DNA of 64,000 bases from the NCBI RefSeq assembly GCF_002812805.1, contig NZ_NMUM01000044.1, forward strand, positions 186,001 through 250,000, written 5' to 3'. Source of the stretch: Microbacterium lacus (GTDB lineage: Bacteria > Actinomycetota > Actinomycetes > Actinomycetales > Microbacteriaceae). The notes beneath the pieces are model-generated. The model was not told where the DNA came from and did not search any database. It was given only the letters and a program-made list of their open reading frames with translations. The position numbers and the translations under genes were made by a program. Position 1 is the first letter of the stretch, and each line of letters begins with the position of its first letter. Below are positions 29,262 through 36,634 of the stretch, one piece after another.

Positions 29262-29304
29262 GCGCGCAGACACGCCGTGCTAGGATCAATGTTTGTCTGC
29301 GCGC
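29262..29304. promoter_or_regulatory. Inverted repeat centred on the rpmB -10 box
   Basis: GCGCGCAGACA (29262-29272) and TGTCTGCGCGC (29294-29304), perfect 11-nt arms with 21 nt between. The extended -10 (TGCTAGGAT, 29278-29286) is inside the loop. Either a DNA operator or a by-product of the RNA word used by the leader. Confidence 0.6.
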
Positions 29305-29429
29305 TTTCCCGTGCGCAGTTCGTGCCCATTCATCCCCTTCGAGCCGGAAACGGTTCCTTCGGGCGTGGGCGCAGACAAGGGATCTTGGGTGAGGCCGTCC
29401 GGTCTCACGGTATTGAAGGAGAAATCACT
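29292..29429 (+). ncRNA. Structured 5' leader of rpmB-rpmG-rpsN with alternative pairings
   Basis: The transcript from the -10 at 29281 would start near 29292. Segment 29293-29302 (TTGTCTGCGC) can pair perfectly with GCGCAGACAA at 29369-29378; its part CTGCGC (29297-29302) can instead pair with GCGCAG at 29313-29318. Inside the long form lies a 6-bp hairpin with a GAAA tetraloop (29341-29356). Downstream is an 8-bp hairpin (29389-29408, loop GTCC) that ends 9 nt before the AAGGAG ribosome site. Two exclusive states suggest autoregulation by a ribosomal protein; this is inference. Confidence 0.55.
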
Positions 29430-29666
29430 ATGGCAGCAGTGTGCCAGGTGACAGGAGCCGTTCCCGGCTTCGGTCACTCGATCAGCCACTCGCACCGCCG
29501 GACGAAGCGCCGCTTCGACCCGAACGTGCAGAAGAAGACGTACTTTGTTCCGTCGCTGGGCCGCAACATCAAGCTCAACGTTTCGGCCAAGGGCATCAAG
29601 GTCATCGACGCGCGGGGCATTGAGTCCGTCGTCAAGGACCTCATCGCGAAGGGTGTGAAGCTCTAA
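29430..29666 (+). CDS. rpmB: 50S ribosomal protein L28 (zinc-free type)
   Basis: 78 aa. L28 signature [25 protein letters not shown] with only one cysteine, so the CxxC zinc ribbon of the C+ form is absent. AAGGAG ribosome site 8 nt before the ATG. First gene of rpmB-rpmG-rpsN; the stop overlaps the rpmG start (TAATG). Confidence 0.97.
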   Translation: MAAVCQVTGAVPGFGHSISHSHRRTKRRFDPNVQKKTYFVPSLGRNIKLNVSAKGIKVIDARGIESVVKDLIAKGVKL

Positions 29667-29836
29667 TGGCGAAGAAGTCTCAGGACGTACGTCCGATCAT
29701 CAAGCTGCGTTCGACCGCCGGCACGGGATACACCTACGTGACGCGCAAGAACCGCCGCAACAACCCCGACCGCATCGTGCTGAAGAAGTACGACCCCGTT
29801 GTGCGCAAGCACGTCGAATTCCGCGAGGAGCGCTAA
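29666..29836 (+). CDS. rpmG: 50S ribosomal protein L33 (zinc-free type)
   Basis: 56 aa, [19 protein letters not shown] through [17 protein letters not shown]; no cysteine at all, hence the C- form. Start overlaps the rpmB stop by one base; rpsN follows after 2 nt. Confidence 0.97.
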   Translation: MAKKSQDVRPIIKLRSTAGTGYTYVTRKNRRNNPDRIVLKKYDPVVRKHVEFREER

Positions 29837-29838
29837 AC

Positions 29839-30144
29839 ATGGCGAAGAAGAGCAAGATTGCTCGCAACGAGCAGCGCAAGGTGATCGTCGAGCGCTACGC
29901 CTCGCGTCGCGCCGAGCTGAAGAAGGCCCTGGTCGACCCGACCTCCACCGACGAGCAGCGCGAAGAGGCCCGCCTGGGTCTGCAGAAGCTGCCCCGCAAC
30001 GCCTCGCCCGTGCGCGTGCGTTCGCGCGACGTCATCGACGGCCGCCCCCGTGGTGTGCTGACGAAGTTCGGCATCTCGCGTGTGCGTTTCCGCGACATGG
30101 CCCACCGTGGCGAGCTGCCCGGTGTGACCAAGTCGAGCTGGTAG
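29839..30144 (+). CDS. rpsN: 30S ribosomal protein S14 (long, zinc-free type)
   Basis: 101 aa, the long C- form lacking the CxxC-CxxC of short S14: [49 protein letters not shown]. The rpmB-rpmG-rpsN set of zinc-free paralogues is Zur-controlled in some actinobacteria, but no Zur box is seen here, so this may be the housekeeping set. A strong terminator follows. Confidence 0.97.
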   Translation: MAKKSKIARNEQRKVIVERYASRRAELKKALVDPTSTDEQREEARLGLQKLPRNASPVRVRSRDVIDGRPRGVLTKFGISRVRFRDMAHRGELPGVTKSSW

Positions 30145-30162
30145 CCAGCAGCATTCGTTCCG

Positions 30163-30197
30163 AAAGGGCGGGGATTCTTCGGAGTCCCCGCCCTTTT
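30163..30197 (+). terminator. Rho-independent terminator after rpsN
   Basis: A 12-bp GC-rich stem, AAAGGGCGGGGA (30163-30174) with TCCCCGCCCTTT, followed by a short T run. One of the clearest terminators in the window. Confidence 0.85.
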
Positions 30198-30228
30198 GCG
30201 TACCCCCGCGCCGTCCGCCCTCGGGGGT

Positions 30229-30289
30229 GCTCCGCTGTCACACATCGATGTTCAGCGCGCGGATGAAGGTCGATGTGCGACAGCGGAGC
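30229..30289. repeat. Long intergenic inverted repeat (20-nt arms)
   Basis: Arms 30229-30248 and 30270-30289, one mismatch in 20, loop of 21 nt. Outer word GCTCCGCTGTC. No T run follows, so it is not a classical terminator. It sits between rpsN and hup. The rest of the 30145-30520 gap holds the rpsN terminator and the hup promoter region. Confidence 0.85.
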
Positions 30290-30428
30290 GGCTCCAGGAC
30301 GCCGCGCAAGCGCCCGCGGACGGGGCCTCAGCAGTCACATTCGTCACACGAGCACCGAAAATACCCCGAAGTTGGTCAGAAACCCGCGGAAAGCCGCGGA
30401 AATACGCGGCGGACGGCGATTCGCGGGG

Positions 30429-30434
30429 TAGATT
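30429..30434 (+). promoter_or_regulatory. Probable -10 box of hup
   Basis: TAGATT, 87 nt before the hup start. The leader then contains a GC-rich hairpin with a CTTCGG-like loop (near 30487-30505) just before the GGAGGG ribosome site. Confidence 0.4.
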
Positions 30435-30520
30435 CGACGCGGTCGATCGACCAGCCGGGCTGAACGGTCCGGTCACGTTTACATGAGGCGGCGCTTCGGC
30501 CGCCGCTGGAGGGTAACCCC

Positions 30521-30808
30521 ATGGCTGACAAGTCCATCACCAAGACCGAGCTCGTCGCGAGCATCGCCAGCGCCACCGGTGAGAGCCAGGCCACGGTTTC
30601 GCGCGTCGTCGACGGTCTGTTCACGACCGTCGCCGAGGCCGTTGCCAAGGGCACCAAGGTCTCGATCCCGGGCTGGCTCGCGTTCGAGCAGGTCGACACG
30701 GCCGCTCGCACCGGCCGCAACCCGCAGACGGGCGCCGAGATCAAGATCGCCGCTGGCAAGCGCGTCAAGGTCACCGCGGGCTCGAAGCTCAAGGCTGCAG
30801 CGAAGTAG
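30521..30808 (+). CDS. hup: DNA-binding protein HU
   Basis: 95 aa, the short HU form without the lysine/alanine-rich tail of mycobacterial HupB. MADKSITKTELVASIASATG, then the beta-arm with GRNPQTGAEIKIAAGKRVKV. Nucleoid-associated dimer. Ribosome site CTGGAGGG before the ATG. Followed by a strong hairpin terminator at 30822. Confidence 0.96.
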   Translation: MADKSITKTELVASIASATGESQATVSRVVDGLFTTVAEAVAKGTKVSIPGWLAFEQVDTAARTGRNPQTGAEIKIAAGKRVKVTAGSKLKAAAK

Positions 30809-30821
30809 TCAGAGGTTCTGT

Positions 30822-30855
30822 GAGGGAGGATGCCGCACCCGCGGCATCCTCCCTC
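30822..30855. terminator. Terminator-like hairpin after hup
   Basis: Perfect 15-bp stem (30822-30836 with 30841-30855) and 4-nt loop; core GGATGCCGC/GCGGCATCC. The T content downstream is modest. Confidence 0.75.
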
Positions 30856-30893
30856 TGTCTGTGCCCGACGGCCGGGCGTGCACACCGTCCGCC

Positions 30894-30905
30894 TAGGCTG
30901 GATGG
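30894..30905 (+). promoter_or_regulatory. Leaderless-type -10 box for the CopD-CtaG gene
   Basis: TAGGCT at 30894-30899, 6 nt before the GTG at 30906. Confidence 0.55.
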
Positions 30906-32927
30906 GTGAGCCCCCGAACCCTGCGCGTAGCCGGGCCTGTGATCCTCGCGGTCACCGCCTTTGCCGCCGCCGTCGTGGCGCTCGCCTACGGCGGGGGAGC
31001 GGACGCTCTCCTCGTGGGGGACCCCGGTCCCGTCGTGCGCTGGGGTCTTCCGATCGCGAATCTGGGTGTCAACCTCGGTGCCGCCGCGATGGCCGGGTCG
31101 CTCGTGCTCGCCCTCTTCGCGCTTCGCGCCGGTGACACCGAGTTCGACACGGCCCTCGACCTCGCGTCCGTCGGCGCCGCCGTCTTCACCATCGCGGCGG
31201 GGACGACCGGTTTTCTGACCTTCCTGAACACCTTCAACGCGACACCGAGCGCGGATGCCGCGTTCGGGCAGGCTCTCGGGCGGTTCTTGCTCGACCTGGA
31301 TCTCGGCCGCGCGTGGCTCATCACCACGTTGGCCGGTGCGGTCATGACGGTGCTCGCCTTCGCGGTGCGCTCATGGACCTCCACTCTGTTGGTCGGCATC
31401 CTGGGTCTCGCTGCCATCGTGCCGATGGCGACCACGAGCCACGACGGTGCCGCCGCCAACCACACCGCGGCCGTCACGACGCTGGCGCTCCACATCGTCG
31501 GTGCCGCCGTCTGGTTGGGCGGTCTCGTGCTGTTGGTCGTGCTACGGGCGTCATCCACGCCGCAGCGGATGGCGCAGGTGCTTCCGCGGTACTCGACGAT
31601 CGCGCTCGTCGCCTTCGTCGTCGTAGCCCTGTCGGGTTACGCGCGTGCGGCCCTCGGGCTCGGCTCGTGGGAGGCCCTGCTTTCGGCCTATGGGGTCATC
31701 ATCGTCGTCAAGGTCGCGGCGTTGTTGGCCATCGGTCTGCTCGGCGCTCTGTATCGACGCCGCCTCATCGCACGGATGGGCGAGGGTGCCGCCGCGCGGA
31801 CCTTCTGGAGCCTGATCGCTCTCGAGCTGGCGTTCATGGGAATCGCGAGCGGTGCCGCGGCGGCGCTCGCGCGAACGGCACCCCCGATCGGAGACATCCC
31901 GACCACCGACCCGACCCCGGCCGAGACCCTGACCGGATCACCCCTTCCGCCCGAACTCGGCCTGACCCAGTGGTTCACCGTGTGGGACATCGACCTGCTG
32001 TGGGTTCTGGTCTGCGGCTTCGCACTCTTCTTCTACCTGGCCGGGGCGGTTCGGCTGCACCGGCGCGGTGACGCGTGGCCGCTCTACCGCACGATCAGCT
32101 GGTGCGCGGGCATCCTGCTGCTGTTCTGGGTCGTCTGCGGACCCGTCGCCGCCTACGAGAACTACCTCTTCAGCATCCACATGGTCGGGCACATGCTGCT
32201 GACCATGGCGATCCCCCTTCTGCTCGTTCCGGGGGCACCGGTCACGCTCGCGGCGCGAGCGATCCGCAAGAGGGATGACGGAACGCGCGGTGGCCGGGAG
32301 TGGATCCTGTGGACGGTGCACACACCCGTGGCGCGGGTGCTCACGAATCCCCTGGTCGCGGCGGCGCTCTTCATCGGCTCGCTCTGGGTGTTCTACTACA
32401 CCGACATCTTCCGCTGGGCGCTGAACGACCATCTCGGGCACCTCTGGATGATCGCCCACTTCGTCATCACGGGGTACCTGTTCGTGCAGTCGCTGATCGG
32501 GATCGATCCGGTGCCGTACCGCCTGCCGTACCCGTTCCGGCTGATTCTGCTGATCGGCATCATGGCGATGCACGCGTTCTTCGGAATCTCGATCATGTCC
32601 CAGTCGGGTCTGATGCTGGCCGACTGGTTCGGGTCGATGGGGCGCACCTGGGGCGTGCCACCGCTCGAGGATCAATACATCGGCGGGGGCGTCGCCTGGT
32701 CGGTCGGCGAGATCCCGACCCTGATCCTCGCGATCGCCGTTGCGATCCAATGGAGCCGCAACGACGACCGTGCACAGCGCCGACGCGACCGCCACGTCGA
32801 TCGGGTCGGCGACGACGAACTGGACGCCTACAACGCGCGTCTCGCCGCACTCGCCGACCAGGATGCGCGAGGGGATTCCACCCGCGGCGCGAAGGTCACT
32901 AGCCCTCCGGCGACCCCACGAGAATAG
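30906..32927 (+). CDS. CopD-CtaG fusion: copper import/cytochrome oxidase assembly membrane protein
   Basis: 673 aa with about 14-16 hydrophobic segments. The N-terminal half (to about 330) resembles the CopD copper-resistance domain, with ATTSHDGAAANHTAAVTTLALHIVGAAVWLGGL. The C-terminal half is caa3-oxidase assembly factor CtaG-like: YLFSIHMVGHMLLTMAIPLLLVPGAP, HLGHLWMIAHFVITGYLF, and AMHAFFGISIM, with several histidines that may bind copper. This fusion is frequent in actinobacteria. GTG start set by a -10 box 6 nt upstream. The 3' end overlaps the convergent neighbour by 29 nt. Confidence 0.85.
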   Translation: MSPRTLRVAGPVILAVTAFAAAVVALAYGGGADALLVGDPGPVVRWGLPIANLGVNLGAAAMAGSLVLALFALRAGDTEFDTALDLASVGAAVFTIAAGTTGFLTFLNTFNATPSADAAFGQALGRFLLDLDLGRAWLITTLAGAVMTVLAFAVRSWTSTLLVGILGLAAIVPMATTSHDGAAANHTAAVTTLALHIVGAAVWLGGLVLLVVLRASSTPQRMAQVLPRYSTIALVAFVVVALSGYARAALGLGSWEALLSAYGVIIVVKVAALLAIGLLGALYRRRLIARMGEGAAARTFWSLIALELAFMGIASGAAAALARTAPPIGDIPTTDPTPAETLTGSPLPPELGLTQWFTVWDIDLLWVLVCGFALFFYLAGAVRLHRRGDAWPLYRTISWCAGILLLFWVVCGPVAAYENYLFSIHMVGHMLLTMAIPLLLVPGAPVTLAARAIRKRDDGTRGGREWILWTVHTPVARVLTNPLVAAALFIGSLWVFYYTDIFRWALNDHLGHLWMIAHFVITGYLFVQSLIGIDPVPYRLPYPFRLILLIGIMAMHAFFGISIMSQSGLMLADWFGSMGRTWGVPPLEDQYIGGGVAWSVGEIPTLILAIAVAIQWSRNDDRAQRRRDRHVDRVGDDELDAYNARLAALADQDARGDSTRGAKVTSPPATPRE

Positions 32928-34032
32928 AAGCCGAACCGTCGGGCAAGACGGTGATCTCGGCGTCGAGACCGAAGGTGACGTCCTCTTCCACCGTTCGCAC
33001 CGAGCCGTCGAACAGCGAGCGGATGTCGACGCTGATGTGGGCCACGGCTTCCGCCGGCTGCATGGCCCAGCCGGCGCCGTCCGGCACGAGCGTGACGGTC
33101 GGGTAGTCGACGATCGACCACGTGGGTAGGTTCGCGATGCGGTTCTGCACGACGAAGCCGAAGGGGCATGCAGTGGGCTGCAGCACCTGTTGCGTCGCGC
33201 AGTCGTCGAGGAACGAGTCGACGCGTTCTTGCACGACGCTCACGAACTCTGCCGTCGGCTCGGCCTGCAGTTCGAGCGGAACACGTGCAAGCGGTTCATC
33301 CGCCAGCACATCGGCGCCGGTCGTTTCGGCGATCGCGGTGTCGACCGAGACCCGGTAGAGCCCGGGTGAGAACACCAGGAGCGCGACGGGGTCGAGCGGG
33401 GGCGCGTCCACACCGAGGGGCGAGACCTGCCTTTTGTCGAGCGTGAATCCGTTGACCTCGAACGCCATGGACCCACGAACGGTGACGTCGATCACCGCGA
33501 GTGGGCTCTCGGTGAATCGCCACGAGGGGAGGATGCCCCTCCATCCGTCCTGCTCGACGGTGAATGTCGAGGCGCCCTCGTTGCCGCCGGCGCGGAAGCC
33601 GATCGTCACCTCGACAGCGCCGTCGACGATACGCTCGCCGACGGCGCGGATATCGCTCAGTGCGCTGAGAGCATCCCGCCGCAGGAGGGCGTCCGACGCC
33701 GTCTCGGGCAGGCCCGCGTCGGCGAGATGTGTTGCATCGACCGCGACCCCGGGGATTTCGAGGGCGTCGGCGGCGCGGCCCGCCGCGATCAACCCCACGT
33801 AGCGCTCGACGAAGGCGCTCGGGCCCCAGAACTGCTGGTACAGGGTCGCCCAGCCCGCGCCGAGGGCGGAGATCAACAGAACCCCGACGATCGCGAGGAT
33901 CGTGAGATCCCGGGAGAGGCTGGAGCGCCGGGGTGCACGCTGCGCGCCGCGCCGCGAGCCCGTGTCCACCGCACTTGGCGCGCGGACGGTCGCCGCGTCG
34001 TGCGCGCGCGTGTTTACAGCCCCCTCGTCCAC
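32899..34032 (-). CDS. Single-span membrane protein of unknown function
   Basis: 377 aa. An Arg-rich cytoplasmic stretch, one hydrophobic helix (ILAIVGVLLISALGAGWATLY, about 46-66), then a large outside part with repeated strand-rich blocks, including a pair of cysteines (DDCATQQVLQPTACPFGF) that could form a disulfide. Not recognised. The GTG start is preceded by TAAACT 6 nt upstream, so it is probably leaderless. Confidence 0.7.
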   Translation of the reverse strand: MDEGAVNTRAHDAATVRAPSAVDTGSRRGAQRAPRRSSLSRDLTILAIVGVLLISALGAGWATLYQQFWGPSAFVERYVGLIAAGRAADALEIPGVAVDATHLADAGLPETASDALLRRDALSALSDIRAVGERIVDGAVEVTIGFRAGGNEGASTFTVEQDGWRGILPSWRFTESPLAVIDVTVRGSMAFEVNGFTLDKRQVSPLGVDAPPLDPVALLVFSPGLYRVSVDTAIAETTGADVLADEPLARVPLELQAEPTAEFVSVVQERVDSFLDDCATQQVLQPTACPFGFVVQNRIANLPTWSIVDYPTVTLVPDGAGWAMQPAEAVAHISVDIRSLFDGSVRTVEEDVTFGLDAEITVLPDGSASILVGSPEG

Positions 34033-34044
34033 CTGGCCAGTTTA
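34033..34044 (-). promoter_or_regulatory. Leaderless-type -10 box for the membrane protein at 32899
   Basis: On the minus strand TAAACT (34039-34044), 6 nt before the GTG at 34032. Confidence 0.5.
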
Positions 34045-34099
34045 GGCGGCGGTCTTCACGGACCCGGCAGGCCCGGGCGGGTGAGCGCCGTGGCGCGAA

Positions 34100-34111
34100 T
34101 AGCATGTTGCA
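34100..34111 (+). promoter_or_regulatory. Leaderless-type -10 box for the PIF1-like helicase gene
   Basis: TAGCAT at 34100-34105, 6 nt before the GTG at 34112. Confidence 0.55.
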
Positions 34112-35494
34112 GTGACCACGCCGCTGCTGTCCTCAGAACAGGACGCGTTGTTCCGGCGCATCGAAGACACCAACGACCACATCTTCGTCACCGGTCGGGC
34201 GGGAACCGGCAAATCGACGCTGCTGCAGCATTTCGCGGCGAACACGGCGAAGCAGATCGCGGTCTGCGCCCCGACAGGTGTGGCGGCGCTCAACGTCGAG
34301 GGTCAGACGATCCACTCGCTTTTTCGCCTTCCCATCGGGTTGATCGCCGATCAAGAGCTCGAACAACCGGAGGCGACGCGCAAGATCCTGGGCGCGATCG
34401 ACACCCTCGTGATCGATGAGATCTCGATGGTCAACGCGGATGTGATGGATGGCATCGACCGTTCCCTGCGCCAGGCTCGGGCACGCCGCGCCGAGCCGTT
34501 CGGCGGGGTCCAGGTCGTCATGTTCGGTGACCCATATCAGCTCGCCCCCGTCCCTCCGCGGGGGGACGAACTCGCCTACATTCGCGACCACTACCGCTCG
34601 TTCTGGTTCTTCGACGCGCAGGTGTGGGCCGGTGCGGACGCGGGTGGCGGCAGCGGTAATGGCGGCGGGACCGCGCTCGCCGGCTTCGGGGACCTCGGGC
34701 GCTACGGCTCCGAGCTGAACGTGCACGAACTCGTCGACATCCATCGCCAGTCCGACGCGGCGTTCAAGGCGATGCTCAACGCGGTGCGTTACGGACGCGT
34801 CACGGCAGACATCGCGGGCGTGCTGAACGGCATGGGCGCTCGAACGCCCCCCGCGCCGGAGGCATCCGAGGCCCCCACCATCACGCTCGCAACGCGCAAC
34901 GATCGCGTTTCGGCGATCAATCGCAAGCACCTCGAGGCTCTGCCGGGACGATCGCAGACCGCTATGGCCGAGATCACGGGGGACTTCGGTCGGGGCGAGG
35001 GTGCGTACCCTGCGGACGTCGAATTACAGATCAAAGTGGGTGCACAGGTCATGTTCCTGCGCAATGACATCGCCTCGTTCGGCGAGGCGCCTCGCTGGGT
35101 GAATGGCACGATCGGCACGGTGACGCGCATCACGGGCGGAACGGTACGGGTCGAGGTGGATGGTCGCGAACACGATGTCGAGCCCGCGGTGTGGGAGAAG
35201 TACCGCTACAACTACTCGCCGCTGACCAAGCGCATCTCGCGCGAGATCGTCGCCGAGTTCCACCAGTTTCCATTGCGACTGGCGTGGGCCGTGACGATCC
35301 ACAAATCTCAGGGCAAGACGTACGACCGTGCCGTGATCGACCTGGGTCAGGGGGCGTTCGCGCCGGGGCAGACGTACGTCGCGCTCAGTCGGCTCACATC
35401 GCTCGAGGGCCTTTACCTCTCGCGTCCGCTTCGACCGAGCGATATCCGCGTCGATCCGGACGTCGAACGCTTCATGCGCTCCGTCCGCGGCTGA
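34112..35494 (+). CDS. PIF1/RecD-like superfamily 1B helicase
   Basis: 460 aa. Walker A TGRAGTGKST at about 27-36, motif PTGVAALNVEGQTIHSLF, Walker B LVIDEISMVNADVMD, VVMFGDPYQLAPVPP (motif III), and the C-terminal UvrD_C_2 block AVTIHKSQGKTYDRAVIDLG with YVALSRLTSLEGL (motifs V/VI). All core helicase motifs are intact. A Gly/Ala-rich insertion (GADAGGGSGNGGGTALAG) near residue 175 is probably a surface loop. Role in replication or repair is inferred from the family. Confidence 0.9.
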   Translation: MTTPLLSSEQDALFRRIEDTNDHIFVTGRAGTGKSTLLQHFAANTAKQIAVCAPTGVAALNVEGQTIHSLFRLPIGLIADQELEQPEATRKILGAIDTLVIDEISMVNADVMDGIDRSLRQARARRAEPFGGVQVVMFGDPYQLAPVPPRGDELAYIRDHYRSFWFFDAQVWAGADAGGGSGNGGGTALAGFGDLGRYGSELNVHELVDIHRQSDAAFKAMLNAVRYGRVTADIAGVLNGMGARTPPAPEASEAPTITLATRNDRVSAINRKHLEALPGRSQTAMAEITGDFGRGEGAYPADVELQIKVGAQVMFLRNDIASFGEAPRWVNGTIGTVTRITGGTVRVEVDGREHDVEPAVWEKYRYNYSPLTKRISREIVAEFHQFPLRLAWAVTIHKSQGKTYDRAVIDLGQGAFAPGQTYVALSRLTSLEGLYLSRPLRPSDIRVDPDVERFMRSVRG

Positions 35495-35544
35495 GGTCCG
35501 GCGGGGGCCCCGCCAGGCGGACGACGTCTCAGGCGACGGATGCC

Positions 35545-36201
35545 TCAGGCGACGGATGCTTCGGTGCGCGCGCGCTCGAGGTCCTGGAACAGATCGGTGT
35601 TGAACTGGTACGCCCGCAGCACCTCGTCGACGACGCGCTCACGCTCTTCGTCGTCCCACGGAACGGCGTCCAGCTGCTCGCGGTAGACGTCCTTGAACGC
35701 GCGGGGGTCCGCGATGTCGTCGAAGACGTAGAACCCGACGCCGTTCGTTTCGAACCCGAAACGGCGCTGCATGACGCGTCCGATGAAGATGCCGCCGGAG
35801 AGGTCGCCGAGGTAGCGCGTGTAGTGGTGCGCGATGAAACCGCCCGGCCAGGTCGCCCCGACCTCTTCGATGCGAGCGACGTAGCGCTCGGTGGTGGGGA
35901 GCGGACGGATGCTGTCTGCCCAGTCGGGTCCGATCAGGAACTCCAGGTCCGCCTCGAGCGCCGGCAACCGGGTCAGTCGCTCGGTGATGAAGGGAGCCGC
36001 GACGGGATCGCTCGACATCCGATCCGCGGCCGCCTCGAGGGCCCGGTAGATGAAGTAGTGCTGCGCGACGAGCGAGATGTAGTCGTCGCGGGTGCCCTCG
36101 CCCTTGAGCAGGCCGGACATGAAACCCTCGCCCTCGCTCGCGGAGTGGGCGCCGCTCGAGCGCTGACGGAGCAGGGTGGAGAACGGAACGACGTTCGACA
36201 T
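35545..36201 (-). CDS. Heme oxygenase (biliverdin-producing)
   Basis: 218 aa, HmuO-type. The proximal heme histidine is H19 in RQRSSGAHSASEGEGFM, and the distal helix carries YLGDLSGGIFIGR, the Gly-rich kink that lies over the heme. Breaks heme to release iron. A DtxR/IdeR-type box lies 22 nt upstream, and a DUF2470 gene precedes it in the same direction, so it is an iron-starvation gene. Confidence 0.93.
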   Translation of the reverse strand: MSNVVPFSTLLRQRSSGAHSASEGEGFMSGLLKGEGTRDDYISLVAQHYFIYRALEAAADRMSSDPVAAPFITERLTRLPALEADLEFLIGPDWADSIRPLPTTERYVARIEEVGATWPGGFIAHHYTRYLGDLSGGIFIGRVMQRRFGFETNGVGFYVFDDIADPRAFKDVYREQLDAVPWDDEERERVVDEVLRAYQFNTDLFQDLERARTEASVA

Positions 36202-36223
36202 GCAGACAGCATAGCGGGCGAAT

Positions 36224-36242
36224 TTAGGATGCCCTAAGTAAA
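36224..36242. promoter_or_regulatory. DtxR/IdeR-type iron box upstream of the heme oxygenase gene
   Basis: TTAGGATGCCCTAAGTAAA; the perfect arms TTAGG/CCTAA and length 19 match the DtxR/IdeR consensus TTAGGTTAGSCTAACCTAA well. It lies just downstream of the DUF2470 stop and 22 nt before the heme oxygenase start. Confidence 0.75.
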
Positions 36243-36244
36243 TT

Positions 36245-36553
36245 TTACGCGTGGGGCCGAGGTTCGATTCCGAGCTCAGCGCAGGCCGCGTCGTAGAGGG
36301 CGACGACCTCGCGACGCACCTCGGGACGTTCGCTGATCGGGGCGCCGGGCCACGGTACACGCAACGCCGAAGACGTGCCCGCGGCATCCGTGACACTCCA
36401 CTCGGCACCATCGCCGTCGAACCCGGTCATGACGGCGCCCACCGCTGCCGGGTGACCGAAGGCGCGCGCGATCAGAAGGTTGTCGTCGTTGTGATCGCTG
36501 TTCATGTGGTGCAGCACCGCCGAAACGGTGGCGTCGTCGAAAGCATGCGGCAT
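36245..36553 (-). CDS. DUF2470 (HugZ C-terminal-like) heme-utilisation protein
   Basis: 102 aa. HHMNSDHNDDNLLIARAFG near the N-terminus is the DUF2470 signature seen in HugZ-type heme enzymes and chloroplast homologues. Its position just before heme oxygenase supports a role in heme handling. The ATG at 36553 is preferred because TAAGCT lies exactly 6 nt upstream on the minus strand; a GTG two codons earlier touches that box. Confidence 0.85.
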   Translation of the reverse strand: MPHAFDDATVSAVLHHMNSDHNDDNLLIARAFGHPAAVGAVMTGFDGDGAEWSVTDAAGTSSALRVPWPGAPISERPEVRREVVALYDAACAELGIEPRPHA

Positions 36554-36565
36554 CTGCACAGCTTA
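36554..36565 (-). promoter_or_regulatory. Leaderless-type -10 box for the DUF2470 gene
   Basis: On the minus strand TAAGCT (36560-36565), 6 nt before the ATG at 36553. Confidence 0.5.
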
Positions 36566-36634
36566 GGACGGCCGGGCGTGATGGAACCGTGACATCGAAC
36601 CCATAAACTTCTGGGGACGACGCCGGAGGTGAGC

